From: Apus apus
Taxonomy: Eukaryota; Chordata; Aves; Apodiformes; Apodidae
Direction of reading: 5' to 3'
DNA length: 64,000 bases
NCBI RefSeq assembly: GCF_020740795.1
Contig: NC_067285.1
Coordinates: 15,182,001 to 15,246,000 of the forward strand
Below the pieces are notes generated by a model. The model did not search any database and was not told where the DNA came from. It saw nothing but the letters and a program-made list of their open reading frames with translations. Position numbers and translations under genes: made by a program. Shown one piece after another: positions 1-12,449 of this stretch. Positions within the stretch are counted from its first letter, which is position 1; each line of letters opens with the position of its first letter.

Positions 1-3000
1 TCTCTCTGGCTAATGACATAATAAATCCTGATCAACACTGTGGGAACACTATTTTTTTTCTTTTCTTTATGGTTTTAATGATTTTTGTCACAACAGTATT
101 TCTAAGTCTTGTTTAGAAGAACCTGACCACTAGCTTTACCAGAATACAGTTCTTTTTGGCTTCAGCTGGTTTTGTGTTTACTGCAGTTTCAGGCAAAGCA
201 ACACACAGTAAGGTTCCTATACTATTTCAGGAAAGCAAGACTAAGTATATAGAAGCTGTGGATCAACGTGTTTGACACATTCAATTTAAGGAAAAATTGC
301 AGATTTCCAGTGTGTTTCCCACAAGGGAGCTGGAGCCAGAAGCTAAGGGCTGATCTCAGCCAAGGTCAGATGTTCTCCCTGGCAAAAGCTGCCCTCTGCC
401 ATTCTAGCAAAGAGCAGGTAGGAGGGAGGGATAGTTTTCAGCAGGGGAACAAATCCTACTCTGTTACCTGTCCCCACCACCAAGCTCACCTTGCTCATAA
501 AGGAGCTCCACCTTCCCTCCTGCTGCATGCCTGCTCCCTGGACTTTGCCATGCAGCATGGATGTGCTGCAGGGTCTCCAAACTTCCTCCATCCCTCACTT
601 CCGACAATGTCCCCTTTACTTGCTACAGCCCAGAGAGGAGGGTGCAGAGGCTGCTGTCTCCCCTGCTCCCAGCTGCAGTGTCACCATTACTGAGCATTAG
701 AAACCACAGCAGCTTTACCAGCAGTTCCTGCTGCTCCGCTGTCTCAGGAGCCCTCTGAGACTAGTGTGAAAGCTCTGTGAACTGACTGGGGGGTTGAAGT
801 GGTTTCTACACCGTGAGCTGCTGATTCACCTTCTCCGGGCAGCTCACAGAGCTCAAAGGCCAGTAATACTTTGAGCTTTGGCTGAGAGATTGCAGTTAGA
901 GAAAAACAAGCAAATTCTCATTTGTTTGTAAAAATTCTCTTCCCAAGGAATGATGTGGCACTCACCACCCTCTGTGATCAGGGCAAAGATTCTCAGGAGG
1001 ATCAGAAGGAAAGGCAAGAATACAAATGTAACTAAGAGCCTTTAACTTCTATTTACACAATATAGAAATGCTTGCTTGAAGGTGGGAGAGTCCAAGCCTG
1101 TAAACCATCCAGCCACCCCATAAGGCTTACTTTTTGTCAGAAGAGCTGTGGTGTACAGCTGGATGAAGGTCACAAGGGAGCATGGGACAGCAGGGGTCAG
1201 ACTCATGGGCACGTGTCTCCTCATCCCAGAAGCTAATTCAATGCCTTCAAAGAATGTTGACATTAAAAGGGGAATTTGAAAGGCAGTGTTAAGGCAGACA
1301 GTGAAGCGCCTTTGCAGATCCTCATAGAAAGCTCTTCCCAAGCTGGAAGAGACCAGTAAGAGCCCAAAAGGGTTCAGACAAGAACTGTAACAGGCAGAGC
1401 TGTAGCATCTCTGGCATTGGCTGAGCACTGACAGTAGTGATAGCAGTGACCATTAAACAGCCTGTATCACCCTTGAATAAGAACAGCCAGTGCAGCACAA
1501 GGGACAGAGGAACAAGGAGCAAAGAACAGGCTGGGAAATTGATCTTTCCAGCCACATTTGGAGGGAGCAAATGCATGAGAGGACGTAAGCAGATGAATTT
1601 GTTCAGTGTGCACTTAGCCGACTCTGTTCCCTTCCATCTGGTCTTTCACACTTTTTCCCTTAACTCATTTCTTAGCTTGTACTGCTAATGCAGCACTGTT
1701 TCAGAGCACAGGGCTGGTTTTGTGTCTTTCCCTGTCTAACAGTGAAGCTCCTCCCATTAACTTTAATCCTAGTGACTTTCACCCTTGCCTCCTGTTCACT
1801 CACTTGGGCTGATGTTGGCTTTCAAGCCAGACAAGCTGAAAGTTATTGCTGAAGAAAAGAACAAGGCTAGGGACAAGGACAGACACCTTCTCACTTCTCT
1901 TTCAACAAATTTACATGAAATTATGTTGGCTGTAGAAGTGCACCCTTATGCTCTGCTGCTCCCCATGCAAGCACACTAGCAACAGCTCAGTGGGTAGGAA
2001 ACAGTGATGGGAGCTCCAGTGATAAAACTTCAGCTCTACTCAGGCTAGGGAAGTTCCCACTGAGCTGAGCAGTGAAGCCAGGTCTCACACCTAGCTAACA
2101 AAGCCATAAGAAAATACAGTTTAAGAAATAGTCCCATCTAACTCATCTTTCAGAAAACCAACAGGGATGCTTCTCGTGAAAATGCAAAGGAATTTTACAA
2201 TTTAAGCTTGATCAGTCTCAAGCAATACTAATCCCTTATGAGTTGCCTCCTCAAAGTCCTCTCATTATCATTCACTTTATCCCAAAGGTCAGCCTGAACA
2301 CTTCTGTCCTTAACCACATCCTAGTCACCTTTAACAGGTAATTTCCATGATGAAAACCTGGACAAACCAGATTCAGCTCCATGGAACATGGTCATTGAAT
2401 TTTGGGCTACTGAAAAGGTATAAAATACTGAACCACTGGGTGTTAACCCCAAAGTCAGGTTTGCTAGTTGCTCCCAATCCTACAGGTGCTAAAGGTGCAA
2501 AGATGTCTTATGAAAAGAAGGAATGTGACTAAGATTTATATTTTTGCACCATAATCAGCCAATTAAATGACTTCTCAATTATTACAGCTTTTGTAACCCT
2601 TCCCTTTTCAGGGAATTATTCTTTCTCAAATTTATTCTTTCTCCTCAATAAATTCCTTGAGGGTTTTTCTACATATTTCTGGTAATTACAAGTCAAGAGG
2701 CAAACACAGCTTGCAGTTGTCACAATATGGTTGACTAGAGGACACCTTTTCCTGAAACAAACATAAAAATTGCTTTATAAAGCAAATAAACTATAAGTTA
2801 GGCTGTCACACACATGCATACACACACCTCTGCATATTTTTTCCTGACAGCCTTGTCTGGAAATCTTTCTAGTCTATTCAGGATTTCAATGTCCAATTTT
2901 CCTCACAAAGTTGTATTAGCTGTGCTTTTACAAGCTTGGCTCGAAGCCTATTATTTGCTCTTTATGTTTCCAACCACTCTTGGCTTCCTTAGACTTTTTC

Positions 3001-5560
3001 CTCTGACTTAATTGGTATTTGTACTGGTCCTCCTAGCACTGACAAACTCCATCTGTAAATCAGCAATGATTTTATAATTGTTAGATCATTATTGAAAATG
3101 TCTAATGCCATCAGGCTTCTTGCAGAATACCTCTGAAAACACAGCTGTTCAATCATTATTTCCTTCAAAAACTATTTTTTGAGTTATGTTGTTATCCAGG
3201 TCTTAATTCATTAGTTCATTTTTTGCTGGAGAGTCATAGGGAGACTTTTATAAGAGGAGAACAACATCAGAAATGCATCTATTGCTATGGAGAAGTTTAA
3301 ACATGGGAGATATTAATATTGACTCTTTTAAACCACATTTGCCATCTCTGAAAAATAAAACAAGCGCAAATAATTAGTTGGAAAACAGATCAGATAAAGG
3401 ACCAGTTGCCTTTTCCTTATGAGTTCCATACTCATAATCCATCCAGTGGCTATCAAATATCAACCAGGGAGATCAGTTCTTCCAGTTCCCCTTTTGCAAG
3501 GTGGTCCCTAACTATCAAGAAAGTCAGGCTTTACAAGTCCTTTTACTTACAGCCCAGATTTATTCAATACTCACTCAATTTTGAAGATTTTTTTTTTTTC
3601 CCCTAGAACTTCAGTGTGCCTCCAGCCTCATTTGAAGAGGCAAACCAAGAAGATGATGTTAGTACTGGTAACATGCATAAGACAAAATGCAGCCTGTTTT
3701 TTCCAAATGAGAATCATGGCAGGCTTGTTTGGTATCTATTTTGTTAAGTCAGCTGTCTACCTTTGTAAACAAAAAGAGCCTTCAACACAGCAAGGACAAA
3801 TGAGAAGGCCTAGAAGTACTTTAAACACTCCATTTGCCCCTCTCTAGTATTCTCTAGCTGAGTTCCAAAATCAAAAGGAACATATTCCTTGACATTCTCC
3901 CTGCAAACTCTTACACGGGCGACTATCTCTGTTCTAGGATACAGATTCATATGCTTGCTTGAGGGAACCACATTAGCTCACAGGTTTGCTTCCAGCTGGG
4001 ATGAGCAATTGTCTTTTTGATGCACTCTTCCAGTTACCTATTTTGACAGTGCTTTCCATTTCTACAACATACGAAGTTCCAAATCAGAGTTAATACCTCT
4101 TGTTCAGTTCAGAACCTCTTATGGTAACATCTGTATTTTATAATGTTTACTGCTTTTTACTGCTTCCACAGGAGCTCAGCATCATGCTTTCCTCAGACTG
4201 CAGCTCTCCACGTATATTTTTCAGACTATGCCATGCTTTCTCCCCAAGAAGGCAGTCATACTAATCGCTGATACAAAGTGTTGCTTTGTAGCACCCCAAG
4301 AAGAATTTCTTCCTTGACTATGTTAGCATAGTGATTCAAATTTCAAGGCAGAGCTGACGGTATCAGTACTTAAAACACAGGCTTCCTAGAACCAGAGTAG
4401 CATTTCAAACCTGTTTGTTGCAGTCCCTGTGGCCAAGACTCCCAGGAAACAGGACTCTCACTGAAACACTCCCTAATAATTCCTTTCTGATGAAAGGATA
4501 TGCTCTCGGTGTGCATTCATGCCTCATTTCAGGGTGGAAACTTTCCTGCTAGCTGATAGATACTGCTTGTCCTGGACTCTGATATCAGCATTGAACCTAT
4601 TGATTGCTGCCTCTGGAAGACATAATGCAAGAGGCATTTTCAAGAACATTGGCTCAGGTTTTCTTCTCCCACACAAAAACCCCATGGTTTCTTACTATTC
4701 ACTTCACCAATTTTCACTTGACACTTGCAAGACGACTTGCAATTTCTGCAGGTCAGCCCATTCTGACACCATCAGCACCTCTTGTGCAATCAGCTTGAGC
4801 TCTGATTGTCAGTTTCCTTCTTTCTGTCTCTTTAAAATCCCACTTTCTAAAATAAGGCTTATTTGGTCCTCTTTGCTAAATCCTTTCTCATCAGCTACGT
4901 TTCTTCCCTGTGATTCCTCACTTCACTAGAAAAGGCATCCCTGTTCATGCATTACATTTCATTTTTGGAATGAAACTTTTTAAGGACTGATTTCCAAGCT
5001 ATTCTTATCTCCACCCTCAGCAGAGGCAAATTATTTCTAAATTTCCGGCTTCACACACGACTGCATGAACTAATGAGATAACCTTCTTCTTCTGCCAGGC
5101 TGTGCTTTAAATCTTGATGTACGTCAGACTGAGAAAATGCTTCTTCCACTCAAATGCCATTTGTGGCATTTAACTGTGAAGTTAAAAACTTGGTGAGGTC
5201 TAGTTTACTATTTCATTTATGCTAAGAAAAAAAAAAATCACATTTAGATTCCCTGTTGTCATAACAATGATAAATTAGAGACTTGCACGTGGTACTGAAC
5301 AAGAAATTATAAAAATTGTGAAAACTATTCTCCCTAAGCTTCTCACTCAATTAAAAGCTAAGTTTCTGCCCAGGTCTTTCACGGTTTTCTGCTTCTTGCC
5401 TATTTGTCTTGAGTTCCTGCTTTGCGTTTAAAAGCCCCACGTAGAGCCCAGTACTGCCAGCAGTATAGAGAGATGACTGGTCTGCAGAAGTTGCTGTAAA
5501 CAGAGGGTAAGACACACAGATACACAAAAGCTGATACTAAACTAGGAAATGCTTCTGCCA
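1..5560. other. Non-coding stretch, no gene recognised
   Basis: The stretch is mostly AT-rich. Short open frames occur on both strands, the longest being 136 residues (plus, 4519-4929) and 128 residues (minus, 1042-1428). None resembles a family I know or is joined to others by convincing splice sites. A short CA-rich patch lies at about 2808-2827. I see no RNA gene or recognisable transposon. Diverged repeats or exons of unfamiliar genes could be missed by eye. Confidence 0.5.
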
Positions 5561-5679
5561 AGCGTTGAGTGTGACTAGCGCTGCTGCGTGCACCGTGCCG
5601 GTTGAGTATAAAAGGCAAACCCTGGTACCAGGCAAATCTCATAAAAATTACTGTGTAATACGCATCTCCAGCTAACGCC

Positions 5680-6880
5680 GAGTCCCTCCCGCGATCCCTG
5701 GGACCACAGTTAAGGCGAGAGGGCTTGCCAGGGTTCCAAGTGGGGAATCCCCCTCTCCCTGGCGCTCTCCTGAGCCGGTTCTGGCCGCAGGCCCATGCAC
5801 CGAGAGCCCCTCGTACCCAGTACAGCAATTCTTCCAACCTCAAAGCTATCGCTTTCCACCGCGGTTTCCTAATAACCAAGACTTCCAACGAGTTTCTTTT
5901 CTTTTTCGGTGCCTTCCTTCGTCCTTGGAGAGTGGTTCTCGGCGAGCGGGGGCTCGGCCCCTGCTTCGCGAGCTGCAGCCGGGGAGTCACCGCCGGCTCC
6001 TTCCCTGCCCGGCGAGGAAGGGAATCCCTCGCACTGACGCGGCCAAACTTCTGCCAGACGCGGAGCCTCCGCTCTCCCCCTCCGCCCCGCTGCACCCCTC
6101 GCGGACCCACCAGCCCGCGGCCACCCCCAGCATCCCCCGAGCAGCCTCTCCTGCCCACCGCAGTCACAAGTTGAACATTGCCCCTTGAGAAACGGGCAGA
6201 AATCCAAAGCCACGAAGCCGAGTGTCAGCCGGGGGGACACTGCGGCAAGGCGGCTCCCACCCAGGCAGCCCCCGCCGCGGAGCCTTCGCCCACCGCCGGC
6301 TGCGCTCGGCGGGCGCGGAGCGGGGGACGCGCCGCCCGGGGATGCCGCAGCTCCCTCCTGACAGGCAACGCTGCGGGAGCTCCTCGGGAATATGCACAGC
6401 ATCGCCCGAGCTCCGGATGCCGCCAGGCCGGGGGCGCCCCTGTGTCCCCCCCGCGCCGGGGCTTGGGGCCGCGTTTAGAGATCAGTGGTTCGTTTCTCTG
6501 CTTACCCTTTGGCTCGTCCATCAGTGCCGGTGCTCGCTCCCTCCTCCCTCTTCCCCCCTTCTTCCTCTTTCAGCCTCTGCCGGCTCTGAGCTGCCTCAGC
6601 GAGAGGTGCTCATGAAAATGGGCGCTACAGTGGTCCATGGCTGTGGGAGGGGTTAGTTTAACTCTCCATGACTCAATTCATCTAACTTGCAGGCTGACCT
6701 CCTGCTTTCCTTAAAGCACAGATTACCTCGGAATTGCTGCGTTACCAGCGCCAGGGGCTGGTCCTGCTGTCCAGGGTGTCCAACCAGGCCGGGGGGAGCG
6801 CAGCGGGCCGGGGCTACCCGAGGGAACGGCAGCCGCTGGCTCCGCTGGGGCCGCGATGTGAGGCAGGGTGGCATCGCTGG
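5680..6880. promoter_or_regulatory. CpG island, probable promoter of an unassigned gene
   Basis: GC content and CpG frequency rise sharply against the AT-rich flanks and are densest at about 5930-6480. The minus strand reads a GC box (GGGGCGGAGG) at about 6079-6088. Vertebrate islands of this size usually mark promoters. Several overlapping open frames occur on both strands, up to 255 residues (minus, 5400-6167). They are rich in Arg, Gly, Pro and Ala, as expected from random GC-rich DNA, and none looks like a known protein. On the minus strand an ATG at 6521-6519 is followed five codons later by a plausible donor (AAGG|GTAAGC, cut after 6506). This could be a short first coding exon, but I cannot name it. 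The direction of transcription is unresolved, and an enhancer or non-coding RNA promoter is also possible. Confidence 0.7.
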
Positions 6881-6889
6881 CTCCAGCAG

Positions 6890-9800
6890 GAAGATGTCAT
6901 TTTGGCTGCAGAGAGAAAGTATTTTGTTAGGGTGGATTTTTTTTTTTTTCTGTTGTTGTTGTTAAAGTTACATAAGATGGAAGAGATAACTGTTCACACC
7001 AGTGAGGTACACAGAGAAGAACTGTCCTGAGAACAGATGACTTCCTTCCTTTCCAAATATTAGATCTAGCTCAAAGAAAAAATAAAACACAAAGGGAGAG
7101 AAATTTGCAGCAACTGCTGACAAGTCACCTCATGCATCTATCTGCTCCATAGGATGAGCTTGCACTCTAGCTGCATCTCGTGGGGAACTGTAGAAAAGAG
7201 GAAACTTTTGACAACTTCCCAGGAAGGCCTTGAAGGGAACATCCCACCACACATCCCATCTTTTATCCTTGCTGAGCCCCTGCACATCTCCCCAGTTGAC
7301 TCCATGCAAATAAAAAACACAGGATAGCTGGGGAGGAGCCTCAGCAAGTTTTCTGTATGGCTTCTGACATTCAGGCCATTTCCAGGAACCACGTGTCCCC
7401 CCACCCTACTGCATATGGATCTGTCTGCCTCTCACTCCAAAGGAAGTTGCCAACCACCCTGGTTCTTTCACTTCCTTCTCAGAGTGGTGGCCACAAGCTT
7501 ACGAGTCCCTGGGGCTCTTCCCCCTCTCCACATACATTCCTTGCTGGTCACCCAGAGAGTGAAGTCACTGGATTACAGGCTGCCATCACTTGCAGCCACC
7601 TGCCTTGCCCTGCCTGTGCCAGAGCCTGGTCTGCTCTCAGATGCACGGTTTTTACAAGCTCACCCTCCTGCTCTTGGGGCTTCTCTTTGCAGTCAGGCAA
7701 GTCGACATGCTGCTCTGCAGCTGGACACCATCTAGTTCTATGCCCACCACCAGCTTCCAGAGGACCCAGCAGCATCCTGATGCTGAAGAGCCACATCTGG
7801 ACATGGAGTTTCAAATCCCTTCCATTATCGCAGCCCCATCACACAGAGCAGTTCTCCTTCACAAGCAAACATTGATCTAGCATATATTACTGAAACCTGG
7901 TAAGACAAACAGTCCTGTTTATAATCTTTCTGGGAACAGGAAAACAGGGATCTACAAAATAAAAACAATCTACATAATTAAGGTTTTAGTGAGTTAAATT
8001 CTCTCTAAATTATTTCCAGCTTTGTTTCAAAAGCTCAGGGAGAAGTGCTTTAGCAGGCAAAACTGAAAGTGGAACTGTAAACATTTGTCATCATTCAGAA
8101 AAACTGGCCTGGGTAGCCCAAGTAAGGGAGAACTAACCTTGCCTAAAGAGATAGATAATAGGCCAACATTTTAAGAGTTTAGCAACGATAGAAGTAATTG
8201 TGCTTGTTGGTGACCTCGACATGAGTTACTGTAAAAATAGGAGTGCCGTTGGTGCAATGCTCACTGAATAAATACAACTTTAAAAATGTTCAGTGTAATT
8301 AATAGAAACCACACAGATCTATCAGTAAAAAATACTATTTACTTAAAAAAAAATAAAACCTGATAAAAGTGCTAGCACTTATGTACCAGTCACATACTGA
8401 CTTAAGCAAAGAATACCTGGTGGCAGAGTGTCATCACAGGTCATAAAACAGTTATATAAAAAATGCCAAACATTAAATGAAATAAACCCCATTGAAAGGT
8501 AGTTTTAAAAAGACATAGTTGGGTTGATTTTCAGATGGCTGTGTTTAGAGCCACGGTCTCTACAACTAGAAACTCAGGAAACGCAGTCACCTGGGCTTAT
8601 CAAAGAGCTCTCACCCAAGGGCTGAGGAGCCCAAATTTAACTAGTGGAAGATATCTACAGGTCCCCCCCCCTAAGGGAATGATCTACGTGACTCCAAGCT
8701 GTTTCTAACACCTCTTCTGGATACTCATACTGACATATTTCATATCCTTTAAAAGTGTCTGTGTACCAGACAAACGACAATAAGCTGTTTTATACAAGTC
8801 TGCCAGTGAGTGGGGTTTTTTTTGTCTGAGGAAGTTCATCTTCAAACTGAGACAGATGAAACCTCTGTGGGGAACGATGGACCGTCATTAGTCACCTGGA
8901 GAGTAAGGGCCCCATGGGGAAAGGTTGCTGTGAACTGTGACAGACTGTTATGGTTTTCTACACATATAAACATCCAGGTCTTTCATAGAGCTGTGGGAAA
9001 CAGATTGCCGAGTTGAAGAGGATGTACTTTAAGTGATGGACTGATAAACATGAGTGTAGTACTTTTGCAGACTGACCTTGCATGCCGTTTTGCAGTCATT
9101 CAGTTTAGGTGTAAGAGACAGTGATGAAACAAGCTTTCCCTCTTTGGCTGTGACAGAGTAAGGAAAAGGTGGACTTTGCAGGCTCATGTGACATGAGATG
9201 CAGAATTCCTCTTCCACAGAGGGTCAGATCCAGATTTGCCAGAGCAGTTTGGTTCTGCCTGCTGATCCTCCTGCCTTAGGGCAAACCTTTGGCTGCAGCC
9301 CACGAACACAAAAGACAACAGTGCTTTCTGTGTCATAGTCATTTCCATAAGAAAACAAAATCAGGAAAAAAAGTTGCCACGAGGGCAGGCATTTGTACTC
9401 AGATAAGGCTCCAGACAGTGCGAGGAGGAAGCTTGAAAACAGAAATAAAAAAAAAGGGAACCAGAGAGCTCAGGATGTAGATTGCACATATCTTGAGCGG
9501 GGAGTAAGAATAACAAAACAGAGGAATGCCACTCTGCTGCTCCTAGGACCAAGACAAGCATCCTCTGCAACTTCAGAGGAACAAAATATATCTTAAATAT
9601 CCATCTTCTTCCAAGCCATAGTAAGAGCTTAGTCTCAATCATCTTGCTCCTCAAATTTTAAACAAGTTCTGTGTTTGTGTGTGTCTAAAACCATGAAACT
9701 TCACAGACATCTAGAATTTGCTGTTTTGCAGACAAGGTGTGCTGCCTTTAGGACTCAGAAGCTAACAGCAAGAGTGGGCTCCATTTCTAACAAACGGGAG

Positions 9801-10630
9801 ACAGAAGGAACCAAGGCAGTAACACTGGAATCCAGGGCCAGAACCTCTTGGCTTTGGGATGAGGGAAGGAAACAACCATAGAAGACAGAGTCAGGGAGCC
9901 TGGGAACAAACCTCCAGACAGTAGAAACATTAAGTAACTTGTTGTCACGGAAAGAACTGGTATGAAAACACCTGAAATATTTACAACAGAAATCCCATCA
10001 CCAATGTTAAGAATAATATCAAAGTCATGCATGTCTGAGTTGCTTAGAGGCATAGCCTGGGGGTAGGTATTTAGAGGGCAATATATCAAGTTCTGTAGAG
10101 TTTAAATAAGAGTGGAGTAGCAGCAGGAAACTTTGTGAGTAAACATTGGCAGTAGCAGAGATAGGCTGAATATTCCTCAGGCTTTCATGGACATTTAGTT
10201 GCAGTGCAACTGGTTCATGTCACCACCAACCCACCAGCAGCCCTGAAAAGGGGGGCAGCAGGTACCCAGCTCTCCAGTCCCAGCATCTTCATGACAGAAT
10301 AATAAACAGTGAAGGTCTCCACAAAGACAGTGAACATATTAAATTGCTGGGACCAGAGACAGCAAATTTCTCTACAAAGAGATATTGACCCAAGTGACTA
10401 GGACAGCTTTCTTCTGGAAGGAAAGGCAGAGAAGAGGGGGAAAACATTAGAAAAAAGACAAATAACCAAAAGTGCTAATGGTTCCAAGATTATTTTTTTT
10501 TTTTGCTTTGCTTTACAGGTTTCAGCTCCTTGACCCACTTTTCTCACATTTCAGTCACCTCAGACCTGACAGGTTTTCCAACAGAATAGGCCAACTCCTC
10601 CCACATCTCCAGGTTCCTCTGGAATAGCTA
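6890..10630. other. Non-coding stretch, no gene recognised
   Basis: No open frame here looks like a conserved protein, and the longest (172 residues, plus, 7357-7875) overlaps other open frames of similar quality. A T-run followed by a few TTG units lies at about 6937-6962, next to the CpG island. Untranslated exons of a gene driven by that island could lie here undetected. Confidence 0.45.
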
Positions 10631-10634
10631 AAGT

Positions 10635-10674
10635 TCATAGAATCATAGAATCATAGAATCATAGAATCATAGAA
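10635..10674 (-). repeat. CR1 3' terminal octamer repeat, five copies
   Basis: Five perfect copies of TCATAGAA (ATTCTATGA register on the other strand) run head to tail. This is the characteristic 3' end of CR1 retrotransposons, which end in short octamer repeats instead of a poly(A) tail. It fixes the 3' end of the minus-strand CR1 copy that follows. Confidence 0.93.
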
Positions 10675-10739
10675 TCCTAGGGGTTGGAAGGGACCTCGAA
10701 AGATCATCTAGTCCAACCCCCCTGCCAGAGCAGGGTCAC

Positions 10740-12383
10740 CTAGAGTACATCACACAGGAAGGCATCCAGGCGGGTTTTGAATGTCTCCAGCGAAGGAGAC
10801 TCCACAACCTCTCTGGGCAGCCTGTTCCAGTGCTCTGTCACTCTTACAGTAAAAAAATTTTTCCTGATATTCCTCTTAAACCTCCTATGCTCCAACTTGT
10901 ATCCATTACTCCTTGTCCTATCACTGGTCTTCACTGAAAAAAGCTTAACTCCATCGTCTTGACACTCACCCTTTACATATTTGTAAACATTGATGAGGTC
11001 CCCCCTCAGTCTCCTTTTCTCCAAACTAAAGAGACCCAGCTCCCTCAGCCTTTCCTCATAAGGGAGATGTTCCACTCCCTTAATCATCCTTGTGGCTCTG
11101 CGCTGGACTCTTTCAAGCACTTCCCTGTCCTTCTTGAACTGAGGGACCCAGAACTGGACACAATATTCCAGATGTGGCCTCACCAATGCAGAATAGAGGG
11201 GGAGGAGAACCTCTCTTGACCTACTAACCACACCCTTTCTAATACACCCCAGGATGCCATTGGCCTTCTTAGCCACAAGGGCACATTGCTGGCTCATGGT
11301 CATCCTCCTGTCTACCATGACCCCCAGGTCCCTTTCACCTACACTGCTCTCCAGCAGGTCAGCCCCCAACCTGTACTGGTGCATGGTGTTTTTCTTCCCC
11401 AAATGCAAAACTCTACACTTGCTCTTGTTAAACTTCATCAGGTTTTTCCCCGCCCAAGTCTCCAGCCTGTCTAAGTCTCTCTGAATGGCAGCACAGCCTT
11501 CTGGTGTGTCAGCCACTCCTCCCAGCTTGGTGTCATCAGCAAACTTGCTGAGGGTACATTCTGTGCCCTCATCCAGGTCGTTGATGAAGATATTGAACAA
11601 CACCGGTCCCAGTACCGACCCCTGAGGGACTCCACTAGTCACAGGCCTCCAACTAGATTCTGCCCCATTGACTACAACTCTCTGACTTCTTCCTTTCAAC
11701 CAGTTCTTGATCCACCTCACTGCCTGATCATCAAACCCATACTTGATCAACTTATCTACAAGGATGCTGTGGGAGACGGTGTCAAATGCTTTACTGAAAT
11801 CAAGATAGACCACATCCACCGCTCTACCATCATCTATCCACCTAGTAATTTCCTCATAGAAGGCTATGAGGTTAGTCAAACATGACTTACCCTTGGTAAA
11901 ACCATGTTGACTGCTCTTGATGACCCCCATCTCCTTGATATGTCTAGAGATAGTGCCAAGGACAAGTTGTTCCATTACCTTTCCAGGGATGGAGGTGAGG
12001 CTGACCAGTCTATAGTTACCCAGGTCCTCCTTCTTGCCCTTCTTGTAGACTGGAGTGACGTTTGCTATCCTCCAGTCCTCAGGCACCTCTCCAGTTACCC
12101 ATGACTTACTGAAGATGATGGAGAGTGGACTAGCAATGACCTCCGCCAGCTCCCTCAGCACCCTTGGATGCATTTCATCCGGACCCATCGATTTATGGAT
12201 GTCCAGATTATGCAACTGATCCCTAACCCAATCCTCATCTACTATGTCCTCACCTATCTTGACTACTTCTGGGGTTATATGAATCTGGGGCTCATGGGAA
12301 AAGCCTGCAGGAGTAAAGACAGAGGCAAAGAAGGCATTCAGCACCTCTGCCTTCTTCATATCCTCTGTCACCAGGGCACCCAC
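10740..12383 (-). pseudogene. CR1 ORF2 fragment: reverse transcriptase
   Basis: The open frame has 547 codons and begins at a GTG that is not a true start: the element is truncated upstream and the frame continues to about 12441. The product is the C-terminal part of the CR1 polyprotein that copies element RNA into DNA at the target site. Visible motifs in order are the finger segment with [26 protein letters not shown] (first catalytic Asp), [19 protein letters not shown], and the active-site box FADD. The frame then runs through thumb and C-terminal sequence to the end at LDAFLCDVL. No stop or frameshift interrupts it, so the insertion is fairly young. Without an endonuclease domain or start it cannot act alone. 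RT family assignment is certain; the activity statement is inferred. Confidence 0.9.
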
Positions 12384-12449
12384 CTCATTCAGCAGTGGGC
12401 CTATATTGCCTCTGGTATTAGCTTTGTTGGCTATGTATTTGAAAGTTCA

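Larger units (their letters stand above)
10635..12446 (-). mobile_element. CR1 LINE retrotransposon, 5'-truncated (copy 1)
   Basis: The copy runs on the minus strand from about 12446 to the octamer tail at 10635. It holds the 3' part of CR1 ORF2, then a short 3' UTR whose last segment (about 10675-10710) has the usual CR1 sequence around GGTTGGAAGGGACC. The frame stays open upstream of the annotated start to about 12441 with CR1-like residues ([12 protein letters not shown]), then homology stops. The apurinic endonuclease domain, ORF1 and the 5' UTR are missing. CR1 copies are usually 5'-truncated because reverse transcription starts at the 3' end and stops early. The second long copy at 48020-49468 is closely related. 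This copy lies outside the recognised gene. Confidence 0.93.

Noticed and set aside
1042..1428. Minus-strand frame of 128 residues
   Set aside because: It has no recognisable motif, no supporting exon neighbours and an overlapping frame on the same strand. It is likely chance.
5400..6167. Minus-strand frame of 255 residues across the CpG island
   Set aside because: It is Arg/Gly/Pro-rich in the GC-rich part and unlike any family I know. It overlaps open frames on the other strand and is best explained by the scarcity of stop codons in GC-rich DNA.
6178..6656. Plus-strand frames of 145 and 144 residues in the CpG island
   Set aside because: Two different plus-strand frames and a minus-strand frame are open over the same bases, a composition effect. 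None has a recognisable domain.
11254..11484. Plus-strand frames inside CR1 copy 1, and the matching minus-strand frames in copy 2
   Set aside because: They are antisense shadows of the reverse-transcriptase frame. The same shadows recur in both copies.
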